Shown piece after piece: positions 9,288-17,848 of a stretch of DNA of 44,205 nucleotides. Within the stretch, counting starts at the first letter, position 1, and each line of letters starts with the position of its first letter. Source of the stretch: Gyrodactylus bullatarudis (taxonomy: Eukaryota > Platyhelminthes > Monogenea > Gyrodactylidea > Gyrodactylidae); NCBI GenBank assembly GCA_012064415.1, contig SSNU01000059.1, positions 100,340 to 144,544 of the forward strand, given 5' to 3'. The notes under the pieces were generated by a model. That model did no database searches. It was not told the origin of the DNA and saw nothing but the letters and a program-made list of their open reading frames with translations. The translations under genes were made by a program, and so were the position numbers.

Positions 9288-11250
9288 TTGATCTTGAAGA
9301 GATTTATATTCTTGAAAATATCTCTAAGATTGCTAAGATTCTTTGTTGAAGCTGGTGAATCTATAATGAACCATAAATATGATAGCCTATTTAAAGAATT
9401 TGGTAAAAGCCTTTGTTTTCACGAAAAAGGAATCTTCAACTTCACAGATATTGAATTATCTAAGGAGCAGAAAGAAATCCTATCCCTCGGCCCCAATTTT
9501 TGCATTCCTAAGAGAAAAAATGAAATTGAAGACAAAGCGGCTTTCGAACGTTTGAACTTGGTCTCACTAAGAACCTTAAAGACTATTTATAGAAGTTTTG
9601 ATCGAAAACCTTTAAGATCTAGTTTATTAACTAAAAAAATGTTGAGGCAATGAAAGAACTAAAATCTAATGAGAACATTTTCCTTACTAAACCTGATAAG
9701 GGTAAAGGAATAGTTATAATGTATAAGGAGAATTATTATAGAGCAGGTTTAGATTTTCTTTCTGATGAAAGTAAATTTGTTAACACAGGGCAAGATAGAT
9801 CAGCTTATTATAAGGAAATGGAATCCATGGAACGTTCCATGTATAAGATATCAAAAGGGTTATTCGATAGGAATTCAATTTCTGATAAAACCAGAAGTTT
9901 TATAGCAAAGAAACATACGAGGATGTCTAGATTATATCTACATCCTAAGACACATAAGATAGTAGATAATATCGTTCCTGAGGTTTTTACTATGCGGCCG
10001 ATCTTGGATATGTCGTCATGTCCGCAACATAATTTAGCCAAGTGGTTAATCGACGTATTGAAACCAATACATACTTATTATGCTAAATATGTTGTTAAAG
10101 ATACTTTTTCTTTTGTCGATAAGGTTAAGGATTTAAATATTGGTTTAAATGAAATGGTTTCATTAGATGTTAGTTCTTTGTTTCCTAATGTTCCTATTGA
10201 GAAGACCCTAGATGTTATTAAATCTTTTATTGATGAACATGATGGTTTTGAACTACAGAGTAATGAGATAGCAGAACTTGTTAGGATTTGCTGTACTAAT
10301 GTTCCTTTGTCTTTTCAAAACAAGGTGTTTATTCAAAAAGATGGTATAGCTATTGGATCACCTCTAAGTCCTCTTTTAGCAGATATCTTCTTAGTTTGGA
10401 TAGAATTAAATAAAATGTCTGATACTATCAATACTTTCACTGATTTATACATCAGATATTTTGATGACACTTTTATTTTGATGAAGCCAAATGTTTCAGT
10501 ATACGATTTTTTCTAAAAGATGAATTGGTTTCATCCTAATATTAAATTTACTATGGAAAATGAGTCTAATGAGAGTTTGAGTTTCTTAGATGTCAAACTA
10601 ACTAGGAAGGAGGATGGGTCAATACTAAGAAATGTCTACAAGAAGAAGACTGATAATGGAAAATATCTTCATTATGCCAGTTTCAGTCCTCTATCTCATA
10701 AGGTTGGCTTAGTAATTGGTCTAGGAAAGAGGATAAGAAGAATTGCTAGTCCAGAGGAATGGCCAAAAGAAATAGAAGAGTCAAAATTACGTTTAAATGA
10801 GAATGGTTATCCCAACAGATTTGTAGACAAATTCATCAATATGTCTGATGATGTAGATGAAAGGGTCGAAAGAGATGAAGGAGAGAAGACAACCATCTTC
10901 AGGAAACTTAATTTTAAAGGTGACGGTTTCAGTAATGATGTTAGGAGACGACTGGTTAATCTTATTGATCAACATTATGATAATATACAATTGAAAATTG
11001 TATTTAGTTTATATTATTGTATTATTCAGTTTGATTCATAAGGATTTACTAAAGCCTGAAGAAAAGACTCTTATGATACAGTGGTGACAAGACACATCAA
11101 ACAGGAAAATCATGAGGCTTCGATTTCTAATTTCTCAATTTTGTATAAAAATGCCGGTGATGACAGCACAGATTTGTGAGTGAAGGAGAAATTCTTCATC
11201 AATCACTTTAAACCAAACCTGTGTGTTCAGAAAAATTACTCTTATAATCT
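9288..11250 (+). pseudogene. Penelope-like element reverse transcriptase, broken
   Basis: Three adjoining open frames (9288-9653, 9650-10516, 10520-11041) form one PLE coding region. PLEs copy themselves by a telomerase-related reverse transcriptase fused to a GIY-YIG endonuclease. Visible landmarks: KPDKGKGIVIM (early RT), HPKTHK and RPILDMSS, SLDVSSLFPNV with the first catalytic Asp, GIAIGSPLSPLLADIF, and RYFDD as the YxDD catalytic box. SFLDVKLTRKEDG, KTDNGKYLHY and SFSPLSHKVGLV follow in the thumb region. Damage: a frameshift at an A7 run (9633-9639) between the first two frames, an in-frame TAA at 10514-10516, and a further frame change near 11010. After KDLLKPEEKTL, read in another frame, the Cys-rich GIY-YIG core seen at 22380-22631 is missing. 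The distal part (SNFSILYKNAG, FINHFKPNLCVQ) resumes directly, so the core was removed by an internal deletion. Confidence 0.88.
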
Positions 11251-11342
11251 TCAATTACCCTGGCCTATGTGAGCTTTTTCACTTTTCTCTTCACTGTTGC
11301 TATTTATTGAAGAGTTTTGGTGTTTTTTCAGCTCACTACTGT

Positions 11343-11379
11343 CACTACTGATGACCCATAAAGAAATGTACATTTGGTG
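11343..11379 (+). ncRNA. Hammerhead-ribozyme-like motif at the PLE 3' end
   Basis: CACTA (stem I, 11343-11347), CTGATGA (11348-11354), an 8-nt spacer, GAAA (11363-11366) with the palindrome ATGTACAT (11366-11373) as stem III, a T, then TGGTG (11375-11379) closing stem I with five pairs, one of them G-U. Cleavage would fall after 11374. The spacer CCCATAAA forms no convincing stem II, which is the main weakness. PLEs are known to carry hammerhead motifs in their terminal repeats, which fits the position after the coding region. Confidence 0.5.
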
Positions 11380-11399
11380 AATAAAACTTTTTCTTCTAT

Positions 11400-12036
11400 A
11401 ACTACAAATATCTTTGAAGACTTTCTTCTTTTAGCTAGAAATAATCTTTAATAGGGAATAGGGGTAGATCGTCAAAATCAAAAAATTAGAATATCACAAA
11501 GCTTGGACCATCATTAGAGAGATAATTTCATGCTGAATCTGAAGATGTCAATTTTGTCTGCTTGAGCAAAAGAAAAAACCTGTGAATAATGTCTTCATGT
11601 AGCCTGAAATTGTTACTAAAATCAAAATTTTTAATGTTACTACTCAAAAGCAGAATAATCTTTTTCCAAAAAAATAATCCTAAAGACTTATAAGTTATAA
11701 CTGATTAAACTCGGTTAAAAATTTATTTCATTGTCTAACATGATACCCTCACAAAGGATATCGGGCAAAAAGTTAGGTTACACAGGTATTGACTCTCACA
11801 AGGCATTCAAGATGATCACAAAGTGACACCGCCTCCCCGCAATGTAAAAATTGTAGCTTGAACTCGAATTCGGCACAATTTTCACTTCAACTCAAAAATA
11901 CCCTACAAGAGAATCTGACAAGAGAATCGACAAAAATAAAGCTTTATCCAGCAAAAAAATTCCGATCCAAAGAGATCGTTTGGCAGTTTCGAAAGAGACG
12001 AAGAGTGAAGTGGGCAATACATTTAATTCTCAAAAG
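11400..12036. other. Non-coding DNA between PLE and gypsy host element
   Basis: No gene supported. A 66-codon open stretch at 11858-12058 runs into an inverted-repeat arm and has no recognisable motif. Confidence 0.45.
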
Positions 12037-12111
12037 TATAGGTGAGAACCGTATTTAGGGAGTGTAAAACTACGCCTCCATTCATTTGTGTACATTTGTG
12101 TATTATCACAC

Positions 12112-12252
12112 TGATTTATTGTAACATTTATTTATTGAATGATTTTCGTAGACAAACAAGTATACATGATCCGCAATATTCTCTTGTTTAAAAGAACCCA
12201 AAATACATCACTTTTTCGATTTTCATGTGCAACTCAACTTGTTAATTTATCA
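12112..12252 (+). repeat. 5' LTR of the gypsy element
   Basis: 141 bp, TGATTTATTG at the start and TTAATTTATCA at the end, matching 15827-15967. It is very short for an LTR. It must contain the promoter, but no strong TATA box stands out. Its last base is the A of the gag start codon. Confidence 0.92.
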
Positions 12253-12758
12253 TGGCGTCATGGGAAAAAGTTTTCAGTATCCCAAAGGACTACGATGAGT
12301 TTCTGGCCTTTATGTTTTCAGTTGAAATGTTATTGGAGTCTAGGAAGGTCAAAGATGTGGATAGAGTCTGCGAGTTTGTTGCCAGATGTGATACAGAATC
12401 GGTTGCATTTCTTTTGAGACTGTTCAAATCCTCAGACGTGCTGAAGAAGAAGACATGGACAGAGTTTAAAGGTTGTATTGCAAACAAGATCAAGCCCAAA
12501 GGGTATGTACGTGCTGCGCGTCTGGAATTCCACTGGCTTAGACAAAATGGGCTCCCACTGGACGAATACTTTATAAAATTAAGAAGGGAGGCAATGGTCG
12601 CTGAACTCCTAGAGCTCTGCATTGAGAACCAGCTCATCTTTGGACTCGATAGCAACAAGATAAGGGCCAAGTTAACGGAAGCCGACAAGGGCACTACATT
12701 GGACTGGAGGCTTTGGCCATTGCTCAGGAGCAACTCATCAAGAACAAGGAAACGGTGA
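12252..12758 (+). CDS. gag: Gag capsid protein of the gypsy element
   Basis: A 168-residue frame beginning MASWEKVFSIPKDYDEF. The ATG uses the last base of the LTR, and a TAA stop lies in frame three codons upstream, so no earlier start is possible. It has the helical, charged character of a gypsy capsid, with the common WTEFKGCI and ARLEFHWLRQNGLPLDEYF segments (structural particle protein, cytoplasmic). No zinc knuckle lies in this frame; that follows in the -1 frame. Near 12700 the recognisable Gag-like sequence moves into the -1 frame, and the last ~18 residues here look like out-of-frame sequence. This may be an indel or recoding. Confidence 0.85.
   Translation: MASWEKVFSIPKDYDEFLAFMFSVEMLLESRKVKDVDRVCEFVARCDTESVAFLLRLFKSSDVLKKKTWTEFKGCIANKIKPKGYVRAARLEFHWLRQNGLPLDEYFIKLRREAMVAELLELCIENQLIFGLDSNKIRAKLTEADKGTTLDWRLWPLLRSNSSRTRKR
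12253..12270 (+). promoter_or_regulatory. Primer-binding site for reverse transcription
   Basis: TGGCGTCATGGGAAAAAG starts directly after the LTR with TGG, the complement of a tRNA CCA end. The tRNA was not identified. The site lies within the first codons of gag, so the same bases serve as primer site and coding sequence. Confidence 0.65.
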
Positions 12759-13210
12759 ATGGCGAAGGAAAGAATGAGATCAATGCAATTCGCAGCAAAC
12801 CTTACTGCAAGTTTCACAAGGTATATGAAAATCATCCAAGCTGCAGAAGGAGGATGGTCAAATGTTTCAAATGTCAGCAGATGGGTCATTACCAGAGCGA
12901 GTGCGAGGTCAACGCTAACCAAGTGGAAGCCTGTAAACCGTCTATTAACTCAATAAAGTTTAATTCATCGTACTCCCCCTTATGCTCTCTTAAATTTGTC
13001 AAACTCGAAGTATGTGGTGAGCTCATCCGTTTTCCAGCTGATGGCGGGAGTCAAGTGAACATAATCAGTGCAAATTTTGTTAAGAGAAAGCGTCTAAAAT
13101 TGGCTGACAATGGAGGGCTTAATGCGATTGCCTCATTTGATGGACAACCCAGTGTGGTCAAAGGGGTCATTCTGGATGTACCGGTACGGTTTATGGACAG
13201 AAACCTGTAG
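12713..13210 (+). CDS. Nucleocapsid and protease part of gypsy polyprotein
   Basis: This frame is open from 12653 and overlaps the end of gag by about 106 nt, so it probably has no start of its own. It holds one CCHC zinc knuckle, CFKCQQMGHYQSEC (12863-12904), which binds the element RNA. FPADGGSQVNIISANFV follows, matching a retroviral-type aspartic protease with the catalytic Asp codon at 13040-13042. The residues after Asp are Gly-Gly rather than the usual Thr/Ser-Gly, an unusual active-site variant. The frame stops at 13208-13210, while continuing protein similarity moves again to the -1 frame (pol). Confidence 0.8.
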   Translation: MAIAQEQLIKNKETVNGEGKNEINAIRSKPYCKFHKVYENHPSCRRRMVKCFKCQQMGHYQSECEVNANQVEACKPSINSIKFNSSYSPLCSLKFVKLEVCGELIRFPADGGSQVNIISANFVKRKRLKLADNGGLNAIASFDGQPSVVKGVILDVPVRFMDRNL

Positions 13211-13227
13211 AGACAACCAAAAACATC

Positions 13228-15816
13228 TTGAACAGGGAAACGTGCCAACGTCTACAACTCAATTATGAAATAAACAGTGTTAGTGTAAGTGGTGAGGAAT
13301 TCTTGGCTAGAATCCAGTTAAAACGACAACTGGATGACAGTAAGATGATATTCCATCATCGACCAGTACCGGTAGCACTACAAGCCAAGGTTGAGGAAAT
13401 CATTGTCGATTGGGAGCAGAAGGGCATATTAAAGAGAGTGGAAAACCCTAGGATGGCAGCCCCACTATCGATCGCTCACAAGAAGAATGGCGAGCTGAGG
13501 TTAACCAGTGGATACAATCGCACGGCAAACAGATTCATCGACCCGGAAGGCTTTCCTACGCCCAGACTGGAAGAGTTGTTAACAAAGGTGGCTGGATACA
13601 AGGTATTTTCTGTAGTAGACCTGTCGAATGCTTACCATCAAATCAAGCTCCACGAGGACTCGCAGTATCTCACGTGTATCTCAACGCATTTGGGATATTA
13701 TGTCTTCATGAGGCTACAGTTTGGATTGTCTGTGGCACCGAGTATTTTCCAGGAAGTGATGACACGCATGCTTGGGGACCTCTCGAAAGTAGCAGTATTT
13801 CAGGATGACATCCTTATTGGTGGCAGGGATGAAAGCGAGCATGATCGTATATATGAAGAGGTAATGCGGAGACTGAAGGAACGAAGTTTCAGTATCAACC
13901 CCCCGAAGTTGCAATACAAAATGACGCAGATACGATTCATGGGCTTTGTGATTGACGAGCACGGTTTGCAGTCGGACAAGGAAAGGGTTGCCAAGCTGAT
14001 GAGAATTGCGGAACCAACTAACAAATCTGAGCTCAGGAGCCTGCTTGGGGCCTACCAACATTATGGTATATTCTGCAAGGACTACTCGGCAAAACTGGCG
14101 AAGGTCTTCACACTACTTAGAAACGACGTGCCATGGAGGTGGACCAAGGAACATACCACAACAACGAAAAGAGTCGTGGATGATATAGCCAAGAGCATTC
14201 TCAAACCGTATGATCAAAAACGCAGCTTGTTCCTCAGTACGGATGCATCGGGTGAAGGACTGGGAGCGGTACTCTCATACGACACGGAGATGAAGGAAGT
14301 GGTAGCCTATGGAAGCCGACTATTGAAGGATGCTGAAAGAAGATACTCTAATATTGAGAGGGAAGCTTTGGCAATCGTATACGGTGTGAGGAAGTTTTAT
14401 CGATACCTAATTGGCAGGAAGTTCACAATACAAACTGATCACGGGCCGCTTCAGCATATTTTCACGGACGACACGGAAAACAGGAGAATATCGTCAAGGC
14501 TCGACGGATGGAGACAATGGTTGTCTATGTTCAACTTTGACATTAAATATCGCGAAGGCCCATTAATGGCGCTTCCGGATGTGTTCTCCAGGATAGGGTT
14601 AACGCATGAAGTGGATGAAATCGACGACTTCAAGGTATTTCCAGCGGTAAACTCTATTGAAAACCTAAAGGAGGTGGATGCGCTATGTGAGGAAATCAGA
14701 AACATTGTGGACAAAGAATACAAGAGCTTGGTTCAACAAATCTCTGATGGGTGGAGAAGGCGGGTGAAAGAACTGGAACACTACAAGAAACTCAATAGCG
14801 AGTTGGAAGTCGAAAATGGTGTAGTCTACAGAGGTGGCAGAGTGGTTGTTCCTGCAAAGCTGAGGCAGAGTGTACTGGTGAGACTGCATGAAGGTCATCC
14901 ATTCGAAGCAAGAATGTATGAAAGGGCTAAAATGTTATGCTGGTGGCCAAGAATGCATGATGACGTTGGGAAGTTTGTACGTGGCTGTCTGACGTGTCAA
15001 AAGAACAGAAGGCATCGAGTTAACGCGAAATTAAGCCATTGGAGGGAAACCGAAGAGTGCATGGAGAGGGTGCACGCTGATGTGGCTTTCAGAGATGGTA
15101 AACAATGGTTAGTTCTGGTCGACTCGTTCTCAAAGTTCTGCGTAATTAGAAGACTGCATCGAATGTCAGCGGAATGCCTTGTGGAGGTGCTCACTCAAGT
15201 CTTCAATCTGTTTGGTGCCCCCAAGACGTTAGTGGCGGACAATGGTACCAACTTTGTCGCGGAGTACAACAGAAGGTTCCTTTCGAACCTCGGCACGGAG
15301 CTGATAACCACACCACCTGGGCACCACCAGTCAAATGGACTGGCGGAAGTAACCATACGAGACCTTAAGAAGTTTCTTGATAAAAACCGTGGGTCGACGG
15401 AAGAGGCAGTAGAAAAATTCCTCTATGACAGAAACAATTACCCAAACTGCAATGGCCAAATCCCCAGTCATTATATGTTTTCATACAGGCCCAGGACTGC
15501 AGCGGAAGCGGCGATATTGAATGATGAACAGCAGAAAGAGGCGTTTGTGTTCGAGGAGGGCAAGGGCTGGTCGATGCCCCAGATTGTGAAGGAAAACTCC
15601 GACAGCACGGTGGTGGATGAACGGGGAAGATTGGTCCACAAGGCTGATGTAATGCCTGTAGAGAAAAACAACAAAAGGGAACAACACGAACCTGCAGAGC
15701 ACAACGAGAGTGGCTGTGAAAGCGAACCCGCCGACGAAACGGACGGAACCAATCCGACTGAGCAGCTGGGCAGAGGCCATCGGAAAAAGAAACCGTTGGA
15801 TAGACTAAACCTTTAA
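13228..15816 (+). CDS. pol: Gypsy Pol: reverse transcriptase, RNase H, integrase
   Basis: The frame is open from 13141, overlapping the protease frame by 70 nt. The first in-frame TTG is at 13228, but it is probably made as part of a longer polyprotein. Numbering residues from 13228: RT about 45-230 with FSVVDLSNAYHQI (Asp131) and FQDD (Asp193, Asp194), Phe replacing the usual Tyr of YxDD. RNase H about 330-450 with STDASGEGLGAV (Asp339), a Glu near 377-379 and TDHGPL. Integrase zinc-binding His554/His557 and Cys587/Cys590. Integrase core D,D35E at Asp618, Asp671 and Glu707. The C-terminus is acidic, then basic (GRGHRKKKPLDRLNL), typical of gypsy. No internal stop; all catalytic residues are present. 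It copies element RNA to DNA and inserts it into the genome. Confidence 0.95.
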   Translation: MNRETCQRLQLNYEINSVSVSGEEFLARIQLKRQLDDSKMIFHHRPVPVALQAKVEEIIVDWEQKGILKRVENPRMAAPLSIAHKKNGELRLTSGYNRTANRFIDPEGFPTPRLEELLTKVAGYKVFSVVDLSNAYHQIKLHEDSQYLTCISTHLGYYVFMRLQFGLSVAPSIFQEVMTRMLGDLSKVAVFQDDILIGGRDESEHDRIYEEVMRRLKERSFSINPPKLQYKMTQIRFMGFVIDEHGLQSDKERVAKLMRIAEPTNKSELRSLLGAYQHYGIFCKDYSAKLAKVFTLLRNDVPWRWTKEHTTTTKRVVDDIAKSILKPYDQKRSLFLSTDASGEGLGAVLSYDTEMKEVVAYGSRLLKDAERRYSNIEREALAIVYGVRKFYRYLIGRKFTIQTDHGPLQHIFTDDTENRRISSRLDGWRQWLSMFNFDIKYREGPLMALPDVFSRIGLTHEVDEIDDFKVFPAVNSIENLKEVDALCEEIRNIVDKEYKSLVQQISDGWRRRVKELEHYKKLNSELEVENGVVYRGGRVVVPAKLRQSVLVRLHEGHPFEARMYERAKMLCWWPRMHDDVGKFVRGCLTCQKNRRHRVNAKLSHWRETEECMERVHADVAFRDGKQWLVLVDSFSKFCVIRRLHRMSAECLVEVLTQVFNLFGAPKTLVADNGTNFVAEYNRRFLSNLGTELITTPPGHHQSNGLAEVTIRDLKKFLDKNRGSTEEAVEKFLYDRNNYPNCNGQIPSHYMFSYRPRTAAEAAILNDEQQKEAFVFEEGKGWSMPQIVKENSDSTVVDERGRLVHKADVMPVEKNNKREQHEPAEHNESGCESEPADETDGTNPTEQLGRGHRKKKPLDRLNL

Positions 15817-15826
15817 AGGAGGAGGA
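15815..15826 (+). promoter_or_regulatory. Polypurine tract
   Basis: AAAGGAGGAGGA abuts the first base of the 3' LTR and starts one base before the pol stop codon ends. This is the expected primer for plus-strand DNA synthesis. Confidence 0.9.
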
Positions 15827-15967
15827 TGATTTATTGTAACATTTATTTATTGAATGATTTTCGTAGACAAACAAGTATACATGATCCGCAATATTCTCTT
15901 GTTTAAAAGAACCCAAAATACATCACTTTTTCGATTTTCATGTGCAACTCAACTTGTTAATTTATCA
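15827..15967 (+). repeat. 3' LTR of the gypsy element
   Basis: 141 bp, appears identical to 12112-12252. Followed directly by CACAC, the repeat of the bases preceding the 5' LTR. Confidence 0.93.
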
Positions 15968-16100
15968 CACACTTTTTCAATAAATAAATAACTTGCCATT
16001 GTACTTTGAAGAAGGTCTATTAGGGTCCTGGTATAAATCTTTTGGTACACAAATGAATGGAGGTGTAGTTTTACACTCCCCAAATACAGTCCTCACCTGT

Positions 16101-16674
16101 ATTTCTAAAATACTATCAAAAAATGTACTTTGGCTGAAAAATGAATAATCTGTTTTATTTAAGAATAATGAATGTTTTTTTTCTTTCGAATAAAAATGAG
16201 ACAAAATGGCTTGGATTTGTCTAATTTGAATTTTTTTCGCATGGGATTTTGTATTTCTACCCCAAAAACAATGTGAAAATGGCTGTGAAGTAAAGGTAAT
16301 GAAAATGAAGCAAATTATTTCCACAGAGATATCGCTCTGAATTGAACAAAACTTTGGATAAAGCTTGAAGACGGACAGCAGAAAATAAAGGACTGTTAGA
16401 TCAATTCAACAGAAAGCCATGCTGAAAATGAATGTCTAACATGACTGAATCTTTTAAGAATTCAATTATTCACCTTATGGAAATAAGAAAAAATACCAAT
16501 AATAAGACACGAACGTATTCGTTAAAGATAAAATTTCATAATTCTTCGAGGAGCTGTTCAGCATAGACCATATTTGAATTCATTGATTAATTATGATTCA
16601 TAAATTAAGAAATCGGTAAACAATTTGAAATAATTTATTCTAAATATTCTATTATAAGTCTAAAAACTGAAAGC
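16101..16674. other. AT-rich non-coding DNA
   Basis: No gene supported. The dispersed GAGGAGCTGTTCAGCATAG block (copy of 3277-3326) lies at 16541-16569. Confidence 0.45.
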
Positions 16675-17848
16675 CAGTTAATCTTGTTACTCGGTTTTAA
16701 GATTATCTGATAGACTCAAGAATCCCGGGAATCTTATTATTATTAGTAACAAGATTAACTGGATTTCAGTTTTTAGACTTTTAATACATCTAGAAATGAA
16801 AATCATCTAGTTTATTCTTAACACCCAGAAGTGTTACACATCAATAGATCCTTAGATAGCAGTATAAATGAAAACTATAGCTATTTGATATTCTCTAGAA
16901 TTTTAATCTCACATTTTTGCAGTTCGTTAAGAAGAAGATGTGAAATTCGATAAGGAATTCGTGAAATTCAGTAAGAAATTCATGAAATTCATTAAGGAAT
17001 AGTATTTTAAAATGTCATTTTTAAAGGAAGTTATGAAATTCAATAGAGAATTTGTAAGAAACGATATGGAATTAATGCAATTCATTAAGGAATATTCAAG
17101 TTTTATTCGTCAATCAAAGATATCAATCCCTCGCTTGCAAGGGGACAAAAGATAAGATAAAAATTACTTCAAATGTAGTGAATAAATTCAATTATCTCAA
17201 TTAGTCTTCTGATTGGTAGGCTATTGGATCGATGAGTTTAGTGTGGTTTTGTGTGAAGATTGGTCTCAATTCATTAATCACATGGGAGTGCCATATTCAA
17301 CCGCTTACAAATTAATCCGCAATCCCAGAGAGAGTTTATCTCGAAGAATAATGAATCATTATTAATGATTGTTGATATCAATGATTAATGTCAAAAAACG
17401 CCACAAGTTCTACAAAGCTTAATTGATCACATCGAACGTTGAACAATGGAGAAAACATCGACTACCTAAGATTCCTGTTGCTGAATATTGTATGAGAAGA
17501 CTCGCAGAGGAAGCCAAATAAACTCTAGATAAAATAATACAATTCACAAACCATTTGAAAAATTATTATCCTCAATTATTGCGAAAAGAATATAAAATTT
17601 TCCTTTTATGAATTGCATTAATTCCATATCGTTTCTTACAAATTCTCTATTGAATTTCATAACTTCCTTTAAAAATGACATTTTAAAATACTATTCCTTA
17701 ATGAATTTCATGAATTTCTTACTGAATTTCACGAATTCCTTATCGAATTTCATATCTTTCTTAACGAGCTGCAAAAGGTATAGTATTAAGATTCCCGGGA
17801 TTCTTGAGACTATCAGATAATCTTGAAACCGAGTAACAAGATTAACTG
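16675..17848. mobile_element. Long terminal-inverted-repeat DNA element
   Basis: It starts CAGTTAATCTTGTTACTCGG and ends with its reverse complement. The matching continues through TCAAGAATCCCGGGAATCTT. AAAGC flanks both ends (16670-16674 and 17849-17853). A second arm pair, 16917-17100 and 17595-17778, consists of repeated GAAATTC/ATTAAGGAA motifs and is also near-perfectly inverted. The left arm carries a ~180-bp interruption (16736-16913), which itself begins with an inverted copy of the terminus (16747-16779). The unique centre (17101-17590) has a possible helix-turn-helix remnant. Superfamily not identified. Confidence 0.7.
17213..17365 (+). pseudogene. Possible transposase helix-turn-helix remnant
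   Basis: A 50-codon open stretch in the unique centre of the inverted-repeat element includes EDWSQFINHMGVPYSTAY followed by KLIRNPRESLSRR. The pattern W..F...MGVPYSTAYKLI resembles the DNA-binding helix-turn-helix at the start of some transposases (DW..lA..l.v...TAy.wi). Stops lie on both sides. Sequence beyond 17365 contains further coding-like fragments, such as one reading KIPVAEYCMRRLAEEAK near 17470-17520. I infer a dead transposase; the family is unknown. Confidence 0.3.

Larger units (their letters stand above)
12112..15967 (+). mobile_element. Complete Ty3/gypsy LTR retrotransposon (3856 bp)
   Basis: It is bounded by two 141-bp LTRs that look identical by eye, each starting TG and ending CA, and flanked by the 5-bp direct repeat CACAC (12107-12111 and 15968-15972). 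The order is LTR, primer-binding region, gag, nucleocapsid-protease, RT-RNase H-integrase, polypurine tract, LTR. That order of RT, RNase H, then integrase is the Ty3/gypsy (Metaviridae) arrangement. There is no env-like frame. Identical LTRs indicate a recent insertion. Coding is split over three frames, each shifted by -1 from the one before. Its base composition is clearly less AT-rich than its surroundings. Confidence 0.95.
12037..16100. mobile_element. Inverted-repeat element split by a gypsy insertion
   Basis: The arm at 12037-12093 (GGTGAGAACCGTATTTAGGG, then AGTGTAAAACTACGCCTCCA) is matched in reverse complement at 16044-16100 with few differences. Removing the gypsy element and one CACAC copy gives a palindromic element of roughly 200 bp, a MITE-like unit. 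The outer ends are not sharply defined and no target duplication was recognised. Confidence 0.6.

Noticed and set aside
12139..12417. 92-codon plus-strand frame across the 5' LTR and gag start
   Set aside because: Part of it is LTR sequence repeated at the other end, and it overlaps gag in another frame without similarity to a known product.
12290..12922. 210-codon minus-strand open frame
   Set aside because: It is antisense to gag and nucleocapsid of the gypsy element, shows no motif of its own, and mirrors coding constraint on the plus strand. The same applies to minus-strand frames at 13714-14061, 14451-14723 and 15365-15916.
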